Positions 50,749 to 60,923 of a stretch of DNA of 64,000 nt are shown here, piece by piece (position 1 is the stretch's first letter; every line of letters begins with the position of its first letter). Below the pieces are notes generated by a model. The model had not been told where the DNA came from and ran no database searches. It saw nothing but the letters and a program-made list of their open reading frames with translations. The DNA lies in contig QZDS01000023.1 of assembly GCA_009917455.1 (NCBI GenBank), positions 1-64,000 on the forward strand, read 5' to 3'. The stretch comes from a bacterium 1xD8-48 (GTDB lineage Bacteria; Bacillota; Clostridia; Lachnospirales; Lachnospiraceae). The translations under genes and the position numbers were made by a program.

Positions 50749-51666
50749 CTAGATTTTATGAAACATTCTCCCTTCCGCAATATCCCTCTCCATCTGCGCT
50801 TTCAGCTCCTCCACGCCGTCAAATCTCCGCTCCGGTCTTTTAAACTGCAGAAGCTCCGTCACAATTTCCTTTCCGTAGACATTCCTGTTAAAATCATAGA
50901 GGTAGGTTTCCACATCCACGGCGTCGGTATCGTTTACTGTGGGCTTTTGTCCAATATTGGTAATTCCGGCATAGGTTTCCCCATCCAAAAGCACTCTGGA
51001 ATAGTATACGCCTTTGGGCGGCAGCAGCTTTTCCTTCTCCGGGTAAAGGTTTAAAGTGGGCATTCCAAGCTTTCTTCCAAGCCTGCTCCCCTCCTCCACG
51101 CGTCCTTCAAAGCTGTAATAGCGCCCCAGAAGCCTTTCCGCCATAGGCATATCTCCCTTTTCCACCTCTTCCCTCACAAAGGTAGAGCTGATTTCCCGGT
51201 CCCCATAATAAAGCTTATCGATAATCTGAACCTGATAACCATAATTATCCGCCAGCTTTATCAAAAGCTCCTTATTTCCCTGTCCCTTATAACCAAAGGT
51301 CACGTCCGCTCCCGCCGCCAGATAAGCTGTATTCATCTGCTCCGCCAGATATTTTTTTACAAATTCTTCTGGAGGCGTTGCCGCTGTCTGCTCATTTAAG
51401 GGAAATTCAATCAATATATCGATTCCAAGCTTCTCAAACAGCTTCCGCTTTTCCTGACGGGTCGTGATTTCCGCAGTACTGCCGCCTCCGAAGAAAACCG
51501 AAGCGGAAGGGTAAAATGTAAAAACCACCGCCTTTTGCCCATTTTCCTTCTGTTTCAGAATATGGGAAAGGAGTGCCGTGTGCCCTTTATGGATTCCGTC
51601 AAATTTTCCAATTGCAATCGCACTGCCTTCCAGCCAGAATTCCGTTGTATCCGCAATAATTTCCAT
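50749..51666 (-). CDS. ribF: Bifunctional riboflavin kinase/FAD synthetase RibF
   Basis: A 305-residue enzyme making FMN and FAD. The adenylyltransferase half begins at AIGKFDGIHKGHTALLSHIL (nucleotide motif GKFDGIHKGH), and STFVREEVEKGDM and the flavokinase half with GRKLGMPTLNLYPEKEKLLP follow. Length is normal. Transcribed after truB, as usual in Firmicutes. Confidence 0.96.
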   Translation of the reverse strand: MEIIADTTEFWLEGSAIAIGKFDGIHKGHTALLSHILKQKENGQKAVVFTFYPSASVFFGGGSTAEITTRQEKRKLFEKLGIDILIEFPLNEQTAATPPEEFVKKYLAEQMNTAYLAAGADVTFGYKGQGNKELLIKLADNYGYQVQIIDKLYYGDREISSTFVREEVEKGDMPMAERLLGRYYSFEGRVEEGSRLGRKLGMPTLNLYPEKEKLLPPKGVYYSRVLLDGETYAGITNIGQKPTVNDTDAVDVETYLYDFNRNVYGKEIVTELLQFKRPERRFDGVEELKAQMERDIAEGRMFHKI

Positions 51667-51674
51667 CTTATCTC

Positions 51675-52586
51675 TCAGCCCTCATCCTCGGGAAGAAACA
51701 TCTTCACCGGCACATACATTTCCCTTTCCGCCTCATAACGATAAATACCGTAAAAAATTCCCTGATGGTTATACATCCGCACCTCTCCCGCCGCCTTGTC
51801 CGTACCAAACGCCGTCGCGGCCTCCTCTCGCAGCGGATTCCCGTTTCTAAGAGCCTTAAATCCGGCTTCCCGGACAGAAACCGCCGGCAGCGCTCCGAAC
51901 ATTTTCTCCACCGGAATCACAGCCTCCCCAAAAGTTCCCGCCTTTGCCATCGCCTCCAGCTTCTCCAGAGTAAGGGCATTCTCTATCCCAAATTCTCCCG
52001 CCCTTGTACGCACAAGCTTTGTCATCACGGCACCGCAGCCGAGGCGCTGTCCGATATCATGGCAGAGGGTTCTGATATAGGTTCCCCTGGAACACGCCAC
52101 CTTTATGGTATAGCAGGGATGCTCTTTTTTAAGAAATTCCAGGGAATAAACGGTTACAGGACGAGGCGTCCTCTCCACTTCCTTTCCCGCCCTTGCAAGG
52201 TCGCAGAGCTTCTTTCCCCCCACCTTCAGGGCGGAATACATAGGAGGAAGCTGTAAATATTCCCCTGTAAAAAATGCCGCCGCCTTTTCCACCTCTTCTG
52301 TGCTCACGTCCGCATCCTTTTTCTCAAGCACAGTCCCTGAAATATCCTGGGTGTCCGTGGTAATCCCCAGGCAAAAGTCCGCGACATACTCCTTATCTTT
52401 GTCCGTCAGCATGTCGCAGAGCCTTGTCCCGTTTCCCAGACATACAGGAAGAACCCCAACCGCATCCGGGTCCAGGGTTCCTGTATGTCCGATTCTTTTC
52501 TGTTTGCAGATTCCGCGCAGCTTCGCCACCACATCGTGGGAGGTGTAGCCCGCTTCTTTATAAACGTTAATCATTCCATGGTACAT
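51675..52586 (-). CDS. truB: tRNA pseudouridine(55) synthase TruB
   Basis: A 303-residue pseudouridine synthase. GMINVYKEAGYTSHDVVAKL starts the fold, and the catalytic Asp lies in HTGTLDPDAVGVLPVCLG. The PUA-like C-terminal part (NGNPLREEA) is present. I chose the ATG at 52584-52586, as the frame's extra 15 N-terminal residues are unlike the family. It lies nine bases from ribF. Confidence 0.95.
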   Translation of the reverse strand: MYHGMINVYKEAGYTSHDVVAKLRGICKQKRIGHTGTLDPDAVGVLPVCLGNGTRLCDMLTDKDKEYVADFCLGITTDTQDISGTVLEKKDADVSTEEVEKAAAFFTGEYLQLPPMYSALKVGGKKLCDLARAGKEVERTPRPVTVYSLEFLKKEHPCYTIKVACSRGTYIRTLCHDIGQRLGCGAVMTKLVRTRAGEFGIENALTLEKLEAMAKAGTFGEAVIPVEKMFGALPAVSVREAGFKALRNGNPLREEAATAFGTDKAAGEVRMYNHQGIFYGIYRYEAEREMYVPVKMFLPEDEG

Positions 52587-52651
52587 GATTTTTAATCCTT
52601 TTCCCATACGCCTTTTCGCGCATTCTGTCATTTCCGGGCAGCCGCCGGTCC

Positions 52652-53611
52652 TTACTCCTTCTCCCGGAGCTGTTCCGCAATTCTTCCGGAAAGATTGTTG
52701 ACAATGTCATGGAAGGTACCCGGCATAGTTACGCCTGCCGCCCTCACATGGCCGCCGCCGCCAAAAAATTCCGCAACCTTCGCCACATCTACCTTTCCGT
52801 TAGAGCGCAGGCTTACCTTATACTCCAAAACATTGGTCTGGTACATAAAAATCGCGCACTCCACTCCCCGGGTATTCCGAAGCTGGTTGACAATTCCCTC
52901 CAAATCGGCCGGTACGGCGCGGTAAAAATCCATGGTTTTTTTGTCAACCATGCTGACCACGCATCTGCCGTCCATAAAGAGGATGCTCTCAAGGAGCGCC
53001 CGGCCCAGTATTTGATTCTGGACATAAGTCTTTTCGTAAAAGGTCTCGTCAATAAGCCTTGAAAAATCAAACCCGTAGGAAATCAGCTCCGCCGCCGCCT
53101 TCAGGGTGTCCGGTGACGTGTTGGAGTACTGGAAAACGCCGGTATCATGCATCATGCCGATATAGAGCGCTTTGGCAATCTCCACGTCTATCAGAGCTTT
53201 GTCCTCAATTACATTATAAATAAGTTCGCTTGTGGAGCTTGCCTTTGGCATTATGCAATTCACATCTCCGCTGCCTTTGTTGCTGATGTGGTGGTCGATA
53301 TTCACGGTCTTTTTCGCTTCATCAAAATATTTCTCCGCTCCGCCCAGACGCTCCTTCGAGGTGTCCAGAGCAATAAACAAATCAAAAGCCTCCACATCCG
53401 TGGAAAAATCCGCATGTATTTCGTCAAGCCCCGCTATAGAGGAAAAAATCTCCGCCGGCTTTTCAAGAAATACCTGCACCCTACTTTCAGGGCACGCCTT
53501 TTTCAGATACAGGTATAGTCCCATGGCTGACCCCACACAGTCGCCGTCGGGTCTTACATGACCGCTGATGCCAATGGTCTCCGCTCCCTTTGCTTCTTCA
53601 CAAATATTCAT
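52652..53611 (-). CDS. nrnA: Bifunctional oligoribonuclease/PAP phosphatase NrnA
   Basis: A 319-residue DHH-DHHA1 phosphoesterase degrading nanoRNA and 3'-phosphoadenosine 5'-phosphate. ISGHVRPDGDCVGSAMGLYL, ALDTSKERLG and the DHH motif NIDHHISN bind the two metals, and the C-terminal DHHA1 domain has GGGGHVRAAGVTM. Position between rbfA and truB is typical for Clostridia. Confidence 0.95.
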   Translation of the reverse strand: MNICEEAKGAETIGISGHVRPDGDCVGSAMGLYLYLKKACPESRVQVFLEKPAEIFSSIAGLDEIHADFSTDVEAFDLFIALDTSKERLGGAEKYFDEAKKTVNIDHHISNKGSGDVNCIMPKASSTSELIYNVIEDKALIDVEIAKALYIGMMHDTGVFQYSNTSPDTLKAAAELISYGFDFSRLIDETFYEKTYVQNQILGRALLESILFMDGRCVVSMVDKKTMDFYRAVPADLEGIVNQLRNTRGVECAIFMYQTNVLEYKVSLRSNGKVDVAKVAEFFGGGGHVRAAGVTMPGTFHDIVNNLSGRIAEQLREKE

Positions 53612-53636
53612 AACCCTCTCCTGTCATAAACTGCTT

Positions 53637-54023
53637 TTACACCTCGTCTTCCTCCGTATCCCCGTCCGCTTCCTCGCCGGCGACCTCGTCAATCAGCCTT
53701 GACATTCTCACACCGTATTCGATAGACTGGTCGCCGATGAAATGAATCTCCGGCGTGTTGCGTAAATTTATTCTGGATGCCAGCTCCCTGCGGATAAACC
53801 CTTCCGCATTTTTAAGCCCCAAAATGGTATCCTTCTGTGCCTTTTCATCCCCATAAACGCTAATCCACGCCTTACAGGTCTTTAAGTCCGGGGCTACCTC
53901 AACGGAGACCACAGATGTAAGAGGGCTGATTCTGGGGTCTTTTAACCCGCCCCTTATTATCTCAGCCAGAACTCTGTGCACTTCTCCGTTAATGCGGGTA
54001 TTCTTCACACTGTTTTTTCTCAC
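53637..54023 (-). CDS. rbfA: Ribosome-binding factor A
   Basis: A 128-residue KH-like cold-shock protein needed for 16S rRNA maturation ([54 protein letters not shown]). The C-terminus is acidic. It overlaps the infB stop by four bases. Confidence 0.95.
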   Translation of the reverse strand: MRKNSVKNTRINGEVHRVLAEIIRGGLKDPRISPLTSVVSVEVAPDLKTCKAWISVYGDEKAQKDTILGLKNAEGFIRRELASRINLRNTPEIHFIGDQSIEYGVRMSRLIDEVAGEEADGDTEEDEV

Positions 54024-57000
54024 CTTGGAACCTCCACCATAATATAGGCCTCCACGATATCAAGCTCCTGCATCTGGTCGAATCCGTCAAATACAAAACC
54101 GCATTCAAATCCGGCTTTCACCTCTTTTACATCGTCCTTAAAACGCTTTAAGGAAGCCAGTTTTCCTTCATAAATAAGTCCGTTATTTTCCTTTTCTCCC
54201 GGCCTTGTAATGCGAATCTTGCAATCTCTCTGGAAAATACCGTCAAGCACATAGGAGCCTGCAATATTTCCGACGGCGGATGCCCTGAAAATCTGCCTTA
54301 CCTCCGCATGGCCAATCACCTTTTCCTCGAAAATCGGGTCTAACATTCCCTTCATGGCCGCTTCAATGTCGGCAATTGCCTGATAAATAACTCTGTATAA
54401 TTTAATATCCACGCCTTCCCTCTCCGCAATGGCCTTTGCCATGGCGTCAGGACGGACGTTAAAGCCGATAATAATCGCTGACGACGCGGAAGCAAGGGAT
54501 ACGTCGGATTCGTTGATGGCACCCACGCCTCCATGGATGCACTTCACCACTACCTCCTCGTTGGAAAGCTTCATAAGGCTCTGTTTTACCGCCTCCACGC
54601 TTCCCTGAACGTCCGCCTTTACAATGATATTGAGCTCCTTTAAATTGCCCGCCTGAATCTGGTTGAAAAGGTCGTCTAAGGACATCTTGGCCTTGGTCTC
54701 CTCAAGCATCTTCTCCTTATTCTGGGCAAGATAGGTCTCCGCATAGGACTTGGCTGTCTTGTCGTTTTCATGGGCGATAAACACTTCTCCGGCGCTGGGA
54801 ACGTCGGAAAGGCCCAGAATTTCCACAGGTGTGGAAGGCGTTGCCTCCTTCACCCTTCTGCCCTTGTCGTCAATCATGGCTCTTACCTTGCCGTGGCTGG
54901 CGCCTGCGGAAATAAAGTCTCCCACATGCAGCGTACCCTTCTGCACCAGAACCGTAGCCACAGGACCGCGCCCCTTGTCAAGCTCGGCCTCAATTACAAG
55001 GCCTCTTGCCTGCCTGTTGGGATTGGCCTTGAGCTCCATGATTTCCGCCGTAAGCAGAATCGTTTCAAGCAGTGTTTCAAGTCCTTCTCCCGACTTGGCC
55101 GATACGGGGACAAACTCTGTGCTTCCGCCCCAGTCCACGGGAATCAGCTCGTATTCGGTCATTTCCTGTTTTACCCTGTCAACGTTGGCGCCGGGCTTAT
55201 CAATCTTATTCACGGCAACGATAATTTCAATCCCCGCCGCTTTCGCATGGTTGATTGCCTCCACTGTCTGGGGCATAACGCCGTCGTCCGCTGCCACTAC
55301 AAGGATTGCAATATCCGTGGAGTTGGCGCCGCGCATACGCATTGCCGTAAACGCTTCGTGTCCCGGCGTATCCAGGAAAGTAATTGTCTGATTGTTAATA
55401 TTTACAGTATACGCACCTATATGCTGTGTGATACCTCCGGCTTCCTTATCCGTCACATTTGTTTTACGGATTGCATCGAGAAGGGAGGTTTTACCGTGGT
55501 CAACATGGCCCATAACACAGATGACAGGGGGTCTGGTTTCCAGAGTTTCCTCCTTCTCGTCATCCTCCTTTAAGAGCTCCTCAATAACGTCAACCTTTTC
55601 TTCTCTTTCACAGATAATATCATACTCAATGGCGATATTCTCTGCATCCTCAAAGGAAATATCAGAGTTTACCGTCACAATCTGCCCTTTAAGGAACAGC
55701 TTCTTGATAATAACGGAAGGCTGCAGCTTCATCTTGTCGGCAAGCTCCTTGATGGTCAGCGAATCGGCAACGGTAATCACCTTGATTTGCTCCTCCACCA
55801 CTTCAACCGCCTTCTTCTCGGGTTTAATGAATCTTCCCGCTTTGTTTTTGTTCTTTACTGCTGCGTCCTCATCCTCATAGATAAAGTCCTTCCTGGATTT
55901 TTTATCCTTCTCCTGGCTGATTCTGCGTTTTTCCTCGTCACGGCGCTTCTCATCCTTAACCGGGGCTTCCGCAGCGAAACCCTTACCCTGCTTTTCGGGC
56001 CGTCTAAATCTATTATCCTGCCCCTGGCCGCCTCTCTCACTGCGGTTATTATTTCCGCCAGACCTGTTATTATTCCTTTCAGCGCCATCCCTGCGGAAAT
56101 CAGTTTTGCCAGCCGGAGCGCCCGGTCGGCTAACGCCATCGGGCCTGCGTGAAGTATTCCTGTTATTCCTCTCTCCCTGGCTCCTTTCGCCCTGATTCCT
56201 CGGCGCATTTCCCTGTGTCCTTTCATTTCTCTGGAATCTGTCCTCTCTTCCGGCAGGTCTTTGTCCGCCAGCCTCTCTCCCGACAGTCCGCTCGCCCCTC
56301 ATCTGGTTATTCCTGTTTCCGCCTTCGCCTCTCGCCGGCCGCTCGGAACGTGCGTCCGTCCTTACCTGTCTTTCGGAACGCCCCGCAGACTCTGTGCGGG
56401 CTGCCGGTCCGGCCTGTGCCATCGCTCTGGCGTCTCTTTCCGCCTGCGCCGCTTCAGTTGCGCGTGCTGCCTGGGCAGCCTGCGCCTCCCGCTCGGCACG
56501 GGCTGCTTCCTCCGCCCGTGCTGCCTGGGCTTCTCTCTCGGCGCGGGCCGCCTGGGCGTTCCTCTGCTGTCTTTCCATTTCCATCCTTCTTGCCGTCTGC
56601 CTGAAATCCGACTGCATACTTTCCGGCATGGAGGGTGCTGTCAGAGGGCGGATGATTTTGTGGGGTGCCTCCTGTCTGCGTGCTCCCTGTCCCTGATTCT
56701 GGGACTGTCCCTGCCTTCCGCCGCCTGCCGGCCTGTTTCCCTGCCGGCCACCCTGTCCCTGAGGCGCCCTGCGCTCGCCCGAAGGTCGCTGCTGTCCCGG
56801 AATGTTACTGTTGCGTGGATTGCTCACAACGATAATTTTCTTTTTCTTTTTGGGCTGTTCGCCGCCCGCTGCCGGTCTCTGCTCCCTGCCGTTCATGGCA
56901 TTGCCATTTGCAGCAGTACTATTTGCGGCAGCGCTGCCTGATGCCGGTTCGGACTTTGCCGTCTCCGGCTTCGTGCCGACTGTTTCCGGCTTTCCTGACT

Positions 57001-57304
57001 CCGAAGCCGCTAATTTTGCGCCGGCTGCCCCTGACTTTGCACCAGACGCCTCCGGCTTTCCGCCGGCCGCCGGTCTTTCCTCATACTTTGCCGCCGCCTT
57101 TACGCCCTCTAAAGCCCCTGATTTCACACCGTCAGTCCCTGGCTTTGCCTTTCCGAAAGCCTTTCTGACCATTTCCGCCGCATCCTCTTCAAGAGAGCTC
57201 TGCGCCGCCTTTACTTCAATTCCTTTATCCTGCAGAAAAGCAATGATTTCCCTGCTTTGCTTTTCCATTTCCTTTGCTATTTCATGCACCTTTATTTTGG
57301 CCAT
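54020..57304 (-). CDS. infB: Translation initiation factor IF-2
   Basis: A 1094-residue GTPase. The N-terminal IF2_N domain ([19 protein letters not shown]) is followed by about 400 residues of low complexity rich in Gly, Arg, Gln, Asn and Ala. A second IF2_N copy ([20 protein letters not shown]) precedes the G-domain ([43 protein letters not shown]) and domains II-IV ending near the fMet-tRNA-binding C-terminus. The linker is longer than in most bacteria. It is part of the rimP-nusA-rnpM-ylxQ-infB-rbfA operon. Confidence 0.97.
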   Translation of the reverse strand: MAKIKVHEIAKEMEKQSREIIAFLQDKGIEVKAAQSSLEEDAAEMVRKAFGKAKPGTDGVKSGALEGVKAAAKYEERPAAGGKPEASGAKSGAAGAKLAASESGKPETVGTKPETAKSEPASGSAAANSTAANGNAMNGREQRPAAGGEQPKKKKKIIVVSNPRNSNIPGQQRPSGERRAPQGQGGRQGNRPAGGGRQGQSQNQGQGARRQEAPHKIIRPLTAPSMPESMQSDFRQTARRMEMERQQRNAQAARAEREAQAARAEEAARAEREAQAAQAARATEAAQAERDARAMAQAGPAARTESAGRSERQVRTDARSERPARGEGGNRNNQMRGERTVGREAGGQRPAGREDRFQRNERTQGNAPRNQGERSQGERNNRNTSRRPDGVSRPGAPAGKTDFRRDGAERNNNRSGGNNNRSERGGQGQDNRFRRPEKQGKGFAAEAPVKDEKRRDEEKRRISQEKDKKSRKDFIYEDEDAAVKNKNKAGRFIKPEKKAVEVVEEQIKVITVADSLTIKELADKMKLQPSVIIKKLFLKGQIVTVNSDISFEDAENIAIEYDIICEREEKVDVIEELLKEDDEKEETLETRPPVICVMGHVDHGKTSLLDAIRKTNVTDKEAGGITQHIGAYTVNINNQTITFLDTPGHEAFTAMRMRGANSTDIAILVVAADDGVMPQTVEAINHAKAAGIEIIVAVNKIDKPGANVDRVKQEMTEYELIPVDWGGSTEFVPVSAKSGEGLETLLETILLTAEIMELKANPNRQARGLVIEAELDKGRGPVATVLVQKGTLHVGDFISAGASHGKVRAMIDDKGRRVKEATPSTPVEILGLSDVPSAGEVFIAHENDKTAKSYAETYLAQNKEKMLEETKAKMSLDDLFNQIQAGNLKELNIIVKADVQGSVEAVKQSLMKLSNEEVVVKCIHGGVGAINESDVSLASASSAIIIGFNVRPDAMAKAIAEREGVDIKLYRVIYQAIADIEAAMKGMLDPIFEEKVIGHAEVRQIFRASAVGNIAGSYVLDGIFQRDCKIRITRPGEKENNGLIYEGKLASLKRFKDDVKEVKAGFECGFVFDGFDQMQELDIVEAYIMVEVPR

Positions 57305-57326
57305 TCCACTACCTCCGTCTCATGCC

Positions 57327-57632
57327 TTATGATTCTTCCAAACGTTTCATGATATTTGCCGCCATTCCCTCGTCCGTAACAGCCACAGATGTTCTCATTT
57401 CCCTGCCGATTGCCCTGCCAAGCTGCACCTTGTCGGAATAAAAATAAATCGGCGTATTATAAAAAGCACACATATTGGTAAACTTTTTCTTAGTATTATC
57501 AGAAGCGTCGTTTCCGATAATCACCATTGCCGCGCTGCCCTCTTTGACCGCTTTTTCCGTTGAGAACTCGCCGCTTCTCAGATTCCTCCCTTTCGCTGCC
57601 AGCCCTAAAAGGGATAATACTCTGTCATTCAT
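57327..57632 (-). CDS. L7Ae/L30e family RNA-binding protein (YlxQ type)
   Basis: A 101-residue protein of the ribosomal L7Ae/Gadd45 fold: VLSLLGLAAKGRNLRSGEFS, AAMVIIGNDASDNTKKKF and FYSDKVQLGRAIGREMRTSV. It binds kink-turn RNA in relatives. The ATG at 57630-57632 gives the normal N-terminus and overlaps the rnpM end by eight bases. Confidence 0.92.
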   Translation of the reverse strand: MNDRVLSLLGLAAKGRNLRSGEFSTEKAVKEGSAAMVIIGNDASDNTKKKFTNMCAFYNTPIYFYSDKVQLGRAIGREMRTSVAVTDEGMAANIMKRLEES

Positions 57633-57894
57633 GAATCGCTGTAAACTCCTTTTCCAGATTGTCATACACTTCGTTTGGAATACTCATTTTGAAAGACCGT
57701 TCCAATCCCTTACTCTTTCGCGCTTTCAAAAGACACTCTCTTTCCATACAAAGATAAGCACCTCTTCCGTTCTTTTTGCCTGTTACATCCAGCACAATTT
57801 CATCCTCCGGCGTTTTCAGAATGCGCATCATTTCCTTTTTGTTTTTCATTTCTCCGCATCCGATGCACTGCCGCATGGGGATTTTCTTTGCCAT
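57625..57894 (-). CDS. rnpM: YlxR/RnpM family RNA-binding protein
   Basis: An 89-residue protein of the DUF448 family, shown in B. subtilis to modulate RNase P. PMRQCIGCGEMKNKKEM carries the Cys pair, and KNGRGAYLCMERECLLKARK the second conserved part. It lies between nusA and ylxQ as in other Firmicutes. Confidence 0.93.
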   Translation of the reverse strand: MAKKIPMRQCIGCGEMKNKKEMMRILKTPEDEIVLDVTGKKNGRGAYLCMERECLLKARKSKGLERSFKMSIPNEVYDNLEKEFTAIHE

Positions 57895-57904
57895 GAAATC
57901 CCCC

Positions 57905-59278
57905 CTATTCCTTTATATCTTCAGCGGCCTTTGCGTATTCTTCCGAATCTTCGTAATCTTCAATTTCTTCTTCGTATCCCTCTTCGCCGCCCTCTTCTAT
58001 ATATTCACCGCCGGAAGCTTCTTCGGCATATTCGCCGCCGTCGTCCTGCGCATACTCATCCTCAAAGCCTTCCCCGGCATATTCGCCGTCCTGCGCGTAA
58101 CCGCCGTCAGAGCCGTCCTCCCCGTATTCCTCCTCATAGCTTTCGGCATATTCCGTCTCTGTACCGTATTCGCCGCCCTCGTAATCCTCGTCGTATTCGT
58201 CATACTCATCCAGATAATCTTCATAACGGAAGCCCGGAGCATCCTTGGCCTGGGTCTCGCTCTTGATATCAATCTTATAGCCTGTAAGCCTTGCCGCCAG
58301 CCTGGCGTTCTGCCCCTCTTTGCCGATGGCAAGGGAAAGCTGGTAATCGGGCACCACCACCTTGGCCGTCTTTTCGTCCGGGTCGGCAAACACCGCCACG
58401 ATTTTAGCCGGTGAAAGGGCGTTCTGAATCAGGTTGCCCGGATTTTCATCCCAGTTGATGATATCGATTTTCTCTCCCCGCAGCTCCTCCACAATAGAAT
58501 TTACACGGACTCCGTTTAATCCGACGCATGCGCCCACCGCGTCAACGTTGGGGTTGTTGGACTTCACCGCCATCTTGGTTCTGCTTCCCGCTTCTCTGGC
58601 GATGCTCATAATCTCCACCGTGCCGTCGCGGATTTCTGTAACTTCCGCTTCAAACAGCCTCTTTACCAGCTCCGGATGGGTACGGCTCACTAAAATCCTG
58701 GGACCCTTGGGCGTGTTCTTCACCTCCAGGATATATACCTTAATCCTCTCCGTAGGCCGGAACACTTCGCTCTTTACCTGCTCGCTGTCATTTAAGATGC
58801 CATCGGCTTTTCCCAGATTAATGCTGATATTTCTTCCAATGTAACGCTGTACAATACCCGTTACGATATCCTTTTCCTTCTCAAAATACTGGTTATAGAT
58901 AACGCTTCTTTCCTCCTCGCGGATTTTCTGGAGAATCACGTTCTTTGCGTTCTGTGTTGCAATCCGCCCGAACTCCTTAGACTTAATCTCCACATGGATA
59001 ATATCGCCGGGCTGTGCGTCCGACTTGATTTCTCTGGCATCCTCCAAAGATATCTGAAGGCAGTCGTCCTCCACTTCCTCCTCTACCACTTCCTTTTCCG
59101 CATAGCAGAGAAAATCGCAGGTTTCCCTGTTGATTTCAACCTTCACGTTATCAGATTTGCCAAAATGATTCTTGCATGCCGTAATCAGAGAATTTTCGAT
59201 TGCCTCAAAAAGCGTTTCCTTGCTGATTTCCTTCTCCTTTTCCAACACATCCAATGCTTCCATTAATTCCTTGTTCAT
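57905..59278 (-). CDS. nusA: Transcription factor NusA with long acidic tail
   Basis: A 457-residue elongation and termination factor. Order: N-terminal RNA polymerase-binding domain (1-125), S1 domain (about 130-200, VTGIVQRYIGRNISINLGKA), and two KH domains (VGACVGLNGVRVNSIVEELR, AIGKEGQNARLAARLTGYKI). The canonical part ends near residue 355; the last 100 residues are an unusual Glu/Asp/Tyr/Gly tail (EEYGEDGSDGGYAQDGEYAG). Average NusA from Clostridia is about 350-400 residues. It follows rimP. Confidence 0.95.
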   Translation of the reverse strand: MNKELMEALDVLEKEKEISKETLFEAIENSLITACKNHFGKSDNVKVEINRETCDFLCYAEKEVVEEEVEDDCLQISLEDAREIKSDAQPGDIIHVEIKSKEFGRIATQNAKNVILQKIREEERSVIYNQYFEKEKDIVTGIVQRYIGRNISINLGKADGILNDSEQVKSEVFRPTERIKVYILEVKNTPKGPRILVSRTHPELVKRLFEAEVTEIRDGTVEIMSIAREAGSRTKMAVKSNNPNVDAVGACVGLNGVRVNSIVEELRGEKIDIINWDENPGNLIQNALSPAKIVAVFADPDEKTAKVVVPDYQLSLAIGKEGQNARLAARLTGYKIDIKSETQAKDAPGFRYEDYLDEYDEYDEDYEGGEYGTETEYAESYEEEYGEDGSDGGYAQDGEYAGEGFEDEYAQDDGGEYAEEASGGEYIEEGGEEGYEEEIEDYEDSEEYAKAAEDIKE

Positions 59279-59316
59279 TTTCCTTATCCTTTCCGCCCTT
59301 TGTTTTCTTATCGGGG

Positions 59317-59799
59317 CTAAAAATCCAATGTCAGTCTGACAACTGCAATATCTTTCCTGTTAAACACAGTCTTTTCCCCTTCACCTTCATTGGAAGACGG
59401 CATTTCGATGGTGATGGTGCCCTCGTCAAACGTCGTTAAAAAACCTGTAAATTCCCTCACGCCGCCTACCGGCTTAAAGGTCTTAATCTCCACCTCTTCA
59501 CCAAGGCTCTTCTCAAGATGCTTATCCTTCTTAAGCTGTCTGCCAAGTCCCGGCGAGCTGACCTCCAGAATATAAGCGTCATCTATAAAATCCTCTCTGT
59601 CAAGGGCATCGGAAAGGGCGCGGCTGACGTTTTCACAGTCGTCAATGGAAACTCCCTCCTCCTTATCGATATAGCACCGCAGATACTGCTCGCCCCCCTC
59701 CCGGACATATTCAATATCATAAATCTCCACATGATTTGCCTCGGCTATGGGCGTTAAAAGCGCCTCGCATCTCTTCTCATAATCTTCTCTTTTTGACAT
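59317..59799 (-). CDS. rimP: Ribosome maturation factor RimP
   Basis: A 160-residue 30S assembly factor with HVEIYDIEYVREGGEQYLRC (N-terminal domain) and EVSSPGLGRQLKKDKHLEK (linker), then an SM-like C-terminal domain. It is the first gene of the operon, behind a promoter and a leader terminator. GGTGAGC precedes the start. Confidence 0.94.
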   Translation of the reverse strand: MSKREDYEKRCEALLTPIAEANHVEIYDIEYVREGGEQYLRCYIDKEEGVSIDDCENVSRALSDALDREDFIDDAYILEVSSPGLGRQLKKDKHLEKSLGEEVEIKTFKPVGGVREFTGFLTTFDEGTITIEMPSSNEGEGEKTVFNRKDIAVVRLTLDF

Positions 59800-59822
59800 C
59801 TGCTCACCTCTATCCCCAAAAA

Positions 59823-59846
59823 AGAGTGGACCGCAAAGCCCACTCT
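59823..59846 (-). terminator. Leader terminator/attenuator before rimP
   Basis: AGAGTGG and CCACTCT pair perfectly with a ten-base loop, followed by TTTTTT on the minus strand. It lies between the promoter and the rimP start, so full operon expression needs read-through. Confidence 0.75.
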
Positions 59847-59875
59847 AAATTAACAAGTATCCATAATTCTTCTGT

Positions 59876-59904
59876 ATTGTAGCACTCCTTAAGGCGAATT
59901 GCAA
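59876..59904 (-). promoter_or_regulatory. rimP-nusA-infB operon promoter
   Basis: TTGCAA (59899-59904) and TACAAT (59876-59881) with a 17-base spacer on the minus strand; the start of transcription would be near 59869. Confidence 0.7.
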
Positions 59905-59929
59905 TATACTTTTAGCATTTTTCCGTCAT

Positions 59930-60880
59930 TTATGCCGGTTCTTTCTGATTTTCCTCCTTCCAGAGCCGGTAAAGCAGCGCTGCCGCCAGCGCAATAAAGC
60001 CTGCTCCGCCAATCAGCCCCACACAGGAGGGCCCCAGAAATACGTTGTAAGGCTTTTCAAGAGAGGTAAAGTAAACCCCAAAAGCCGCCAGGCCGTTTAA
60101 CATCCCGTGCCCTACAACCGCCGGGAGACAGCTTTTTGTTTTTATCGTCACATAGGACAGGATAATCCCCATTACAATACAGAAAATACACATGGATAAA
60201 ATTCCCGTCACCGGATATCCCCGGTAGCCCACGCCGTAATTATGACCCATGACCGTAAGAGGCGCGTGCCACAGCCCCCAGATAAGACCGCCAAGCAGCA
60301 GCGCCGGAACCGTCTTAAACTGCTTTAACAATCTGGGAAGCAGATAGCCCCTCCAGCCCCATTCCTCTCCCAGACAGGGAAGAAGGTTCAATAGCGGCGC
60401 CATAACAACGCCCATCATCAGCTGATTTGTGACGACTCTTTTCGCCTGCTGCGCGGTAACGGTATCCGCCGAAGCTCCCGCGCTCTCCGCCTGAGCCTTT
60501 AAAAGCACCTGCACATATCCCATTTCCGAATCAAAATGGTCGGGAAAAATTATAAAATAAAGCGCCGCTCCCAGAAAAATCAGCAGGGCAAACCCCGGCC
60601 AGACCAGCGCGTAATACTTCAGATTTCCCCTCAGGTTAAGGGAAATTCTAAGGTTCCCTGTCAGTCTGTCTTTCGTAAACAAAATGGTGAGAAGCGCCCC
60701 CGTTGCCGGGATAAACATCACGCTGCTTATGAGAGCCTGCGCCGTGTAGGCAGCAGTCACATCCGTGCTCCCCGCCATGGGCATAATGACAAAGATTTCC
60801 ACCGCGTAGGTAAAAATAAAGGTAATCAGCAGATAAATAACTATCTGCCGGATATTGGCTTTCTTTTCGTCTGCATTCAT
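59930..60880 (-). CDS. CPBP family intramembrane glutamic endopeptidase
   Basis: A 316-residue membrane protein with about eight helices. The CAAX/Abi (CPBP) motifs are LPCLGEEWGWRGYLLPRL (EExxxR), GGLIWGLWHAPLTVMGHNYG (FxxxH-like) and VVGHGMLNGLAAFG. Relatives process prenylated or signal-like peptides or give immunity to bacteriocins. I chose the ATG at 60878-60880 with AGGAG at normal distance; a long N-terminal extension in frame is not family-like. It is downstream of the guanylyltransferase gene. Confidence 0.85.
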   Translation of the reverse strand: MNADEKKANIRQIVIYLLITFIFTYAVEIFVIMPMAGSTDVTAAYTAQALISSVMFIPATGALLTILFTKDRLTGNLRISLNLRGNLKYYALVWPGFALLIFLGAALYFIIFPDHFDSEMGYVQVLLKAQAESAGASADTVTAQQAKRVVTNQLMMGVVMAPLLNLLPCLGEEWGWRGYLLPRLLKQFKTVPALLLGGLIWGLWHAPLTVMGHNYGVGYRGYPVTGILSMCIFCIVMGIILSYVTIKTKSCLPAVVGHGMLNGLAAFGVYFTSLEKPYNVFLGPSCVGLIGGAGFIALAAALLYRLWKEENQKEPA

Positions 60881-60923
60881 ATTCATTCTCCTGATTAATT
60901 CTTCCGATGCCGGTTCGTTTACA

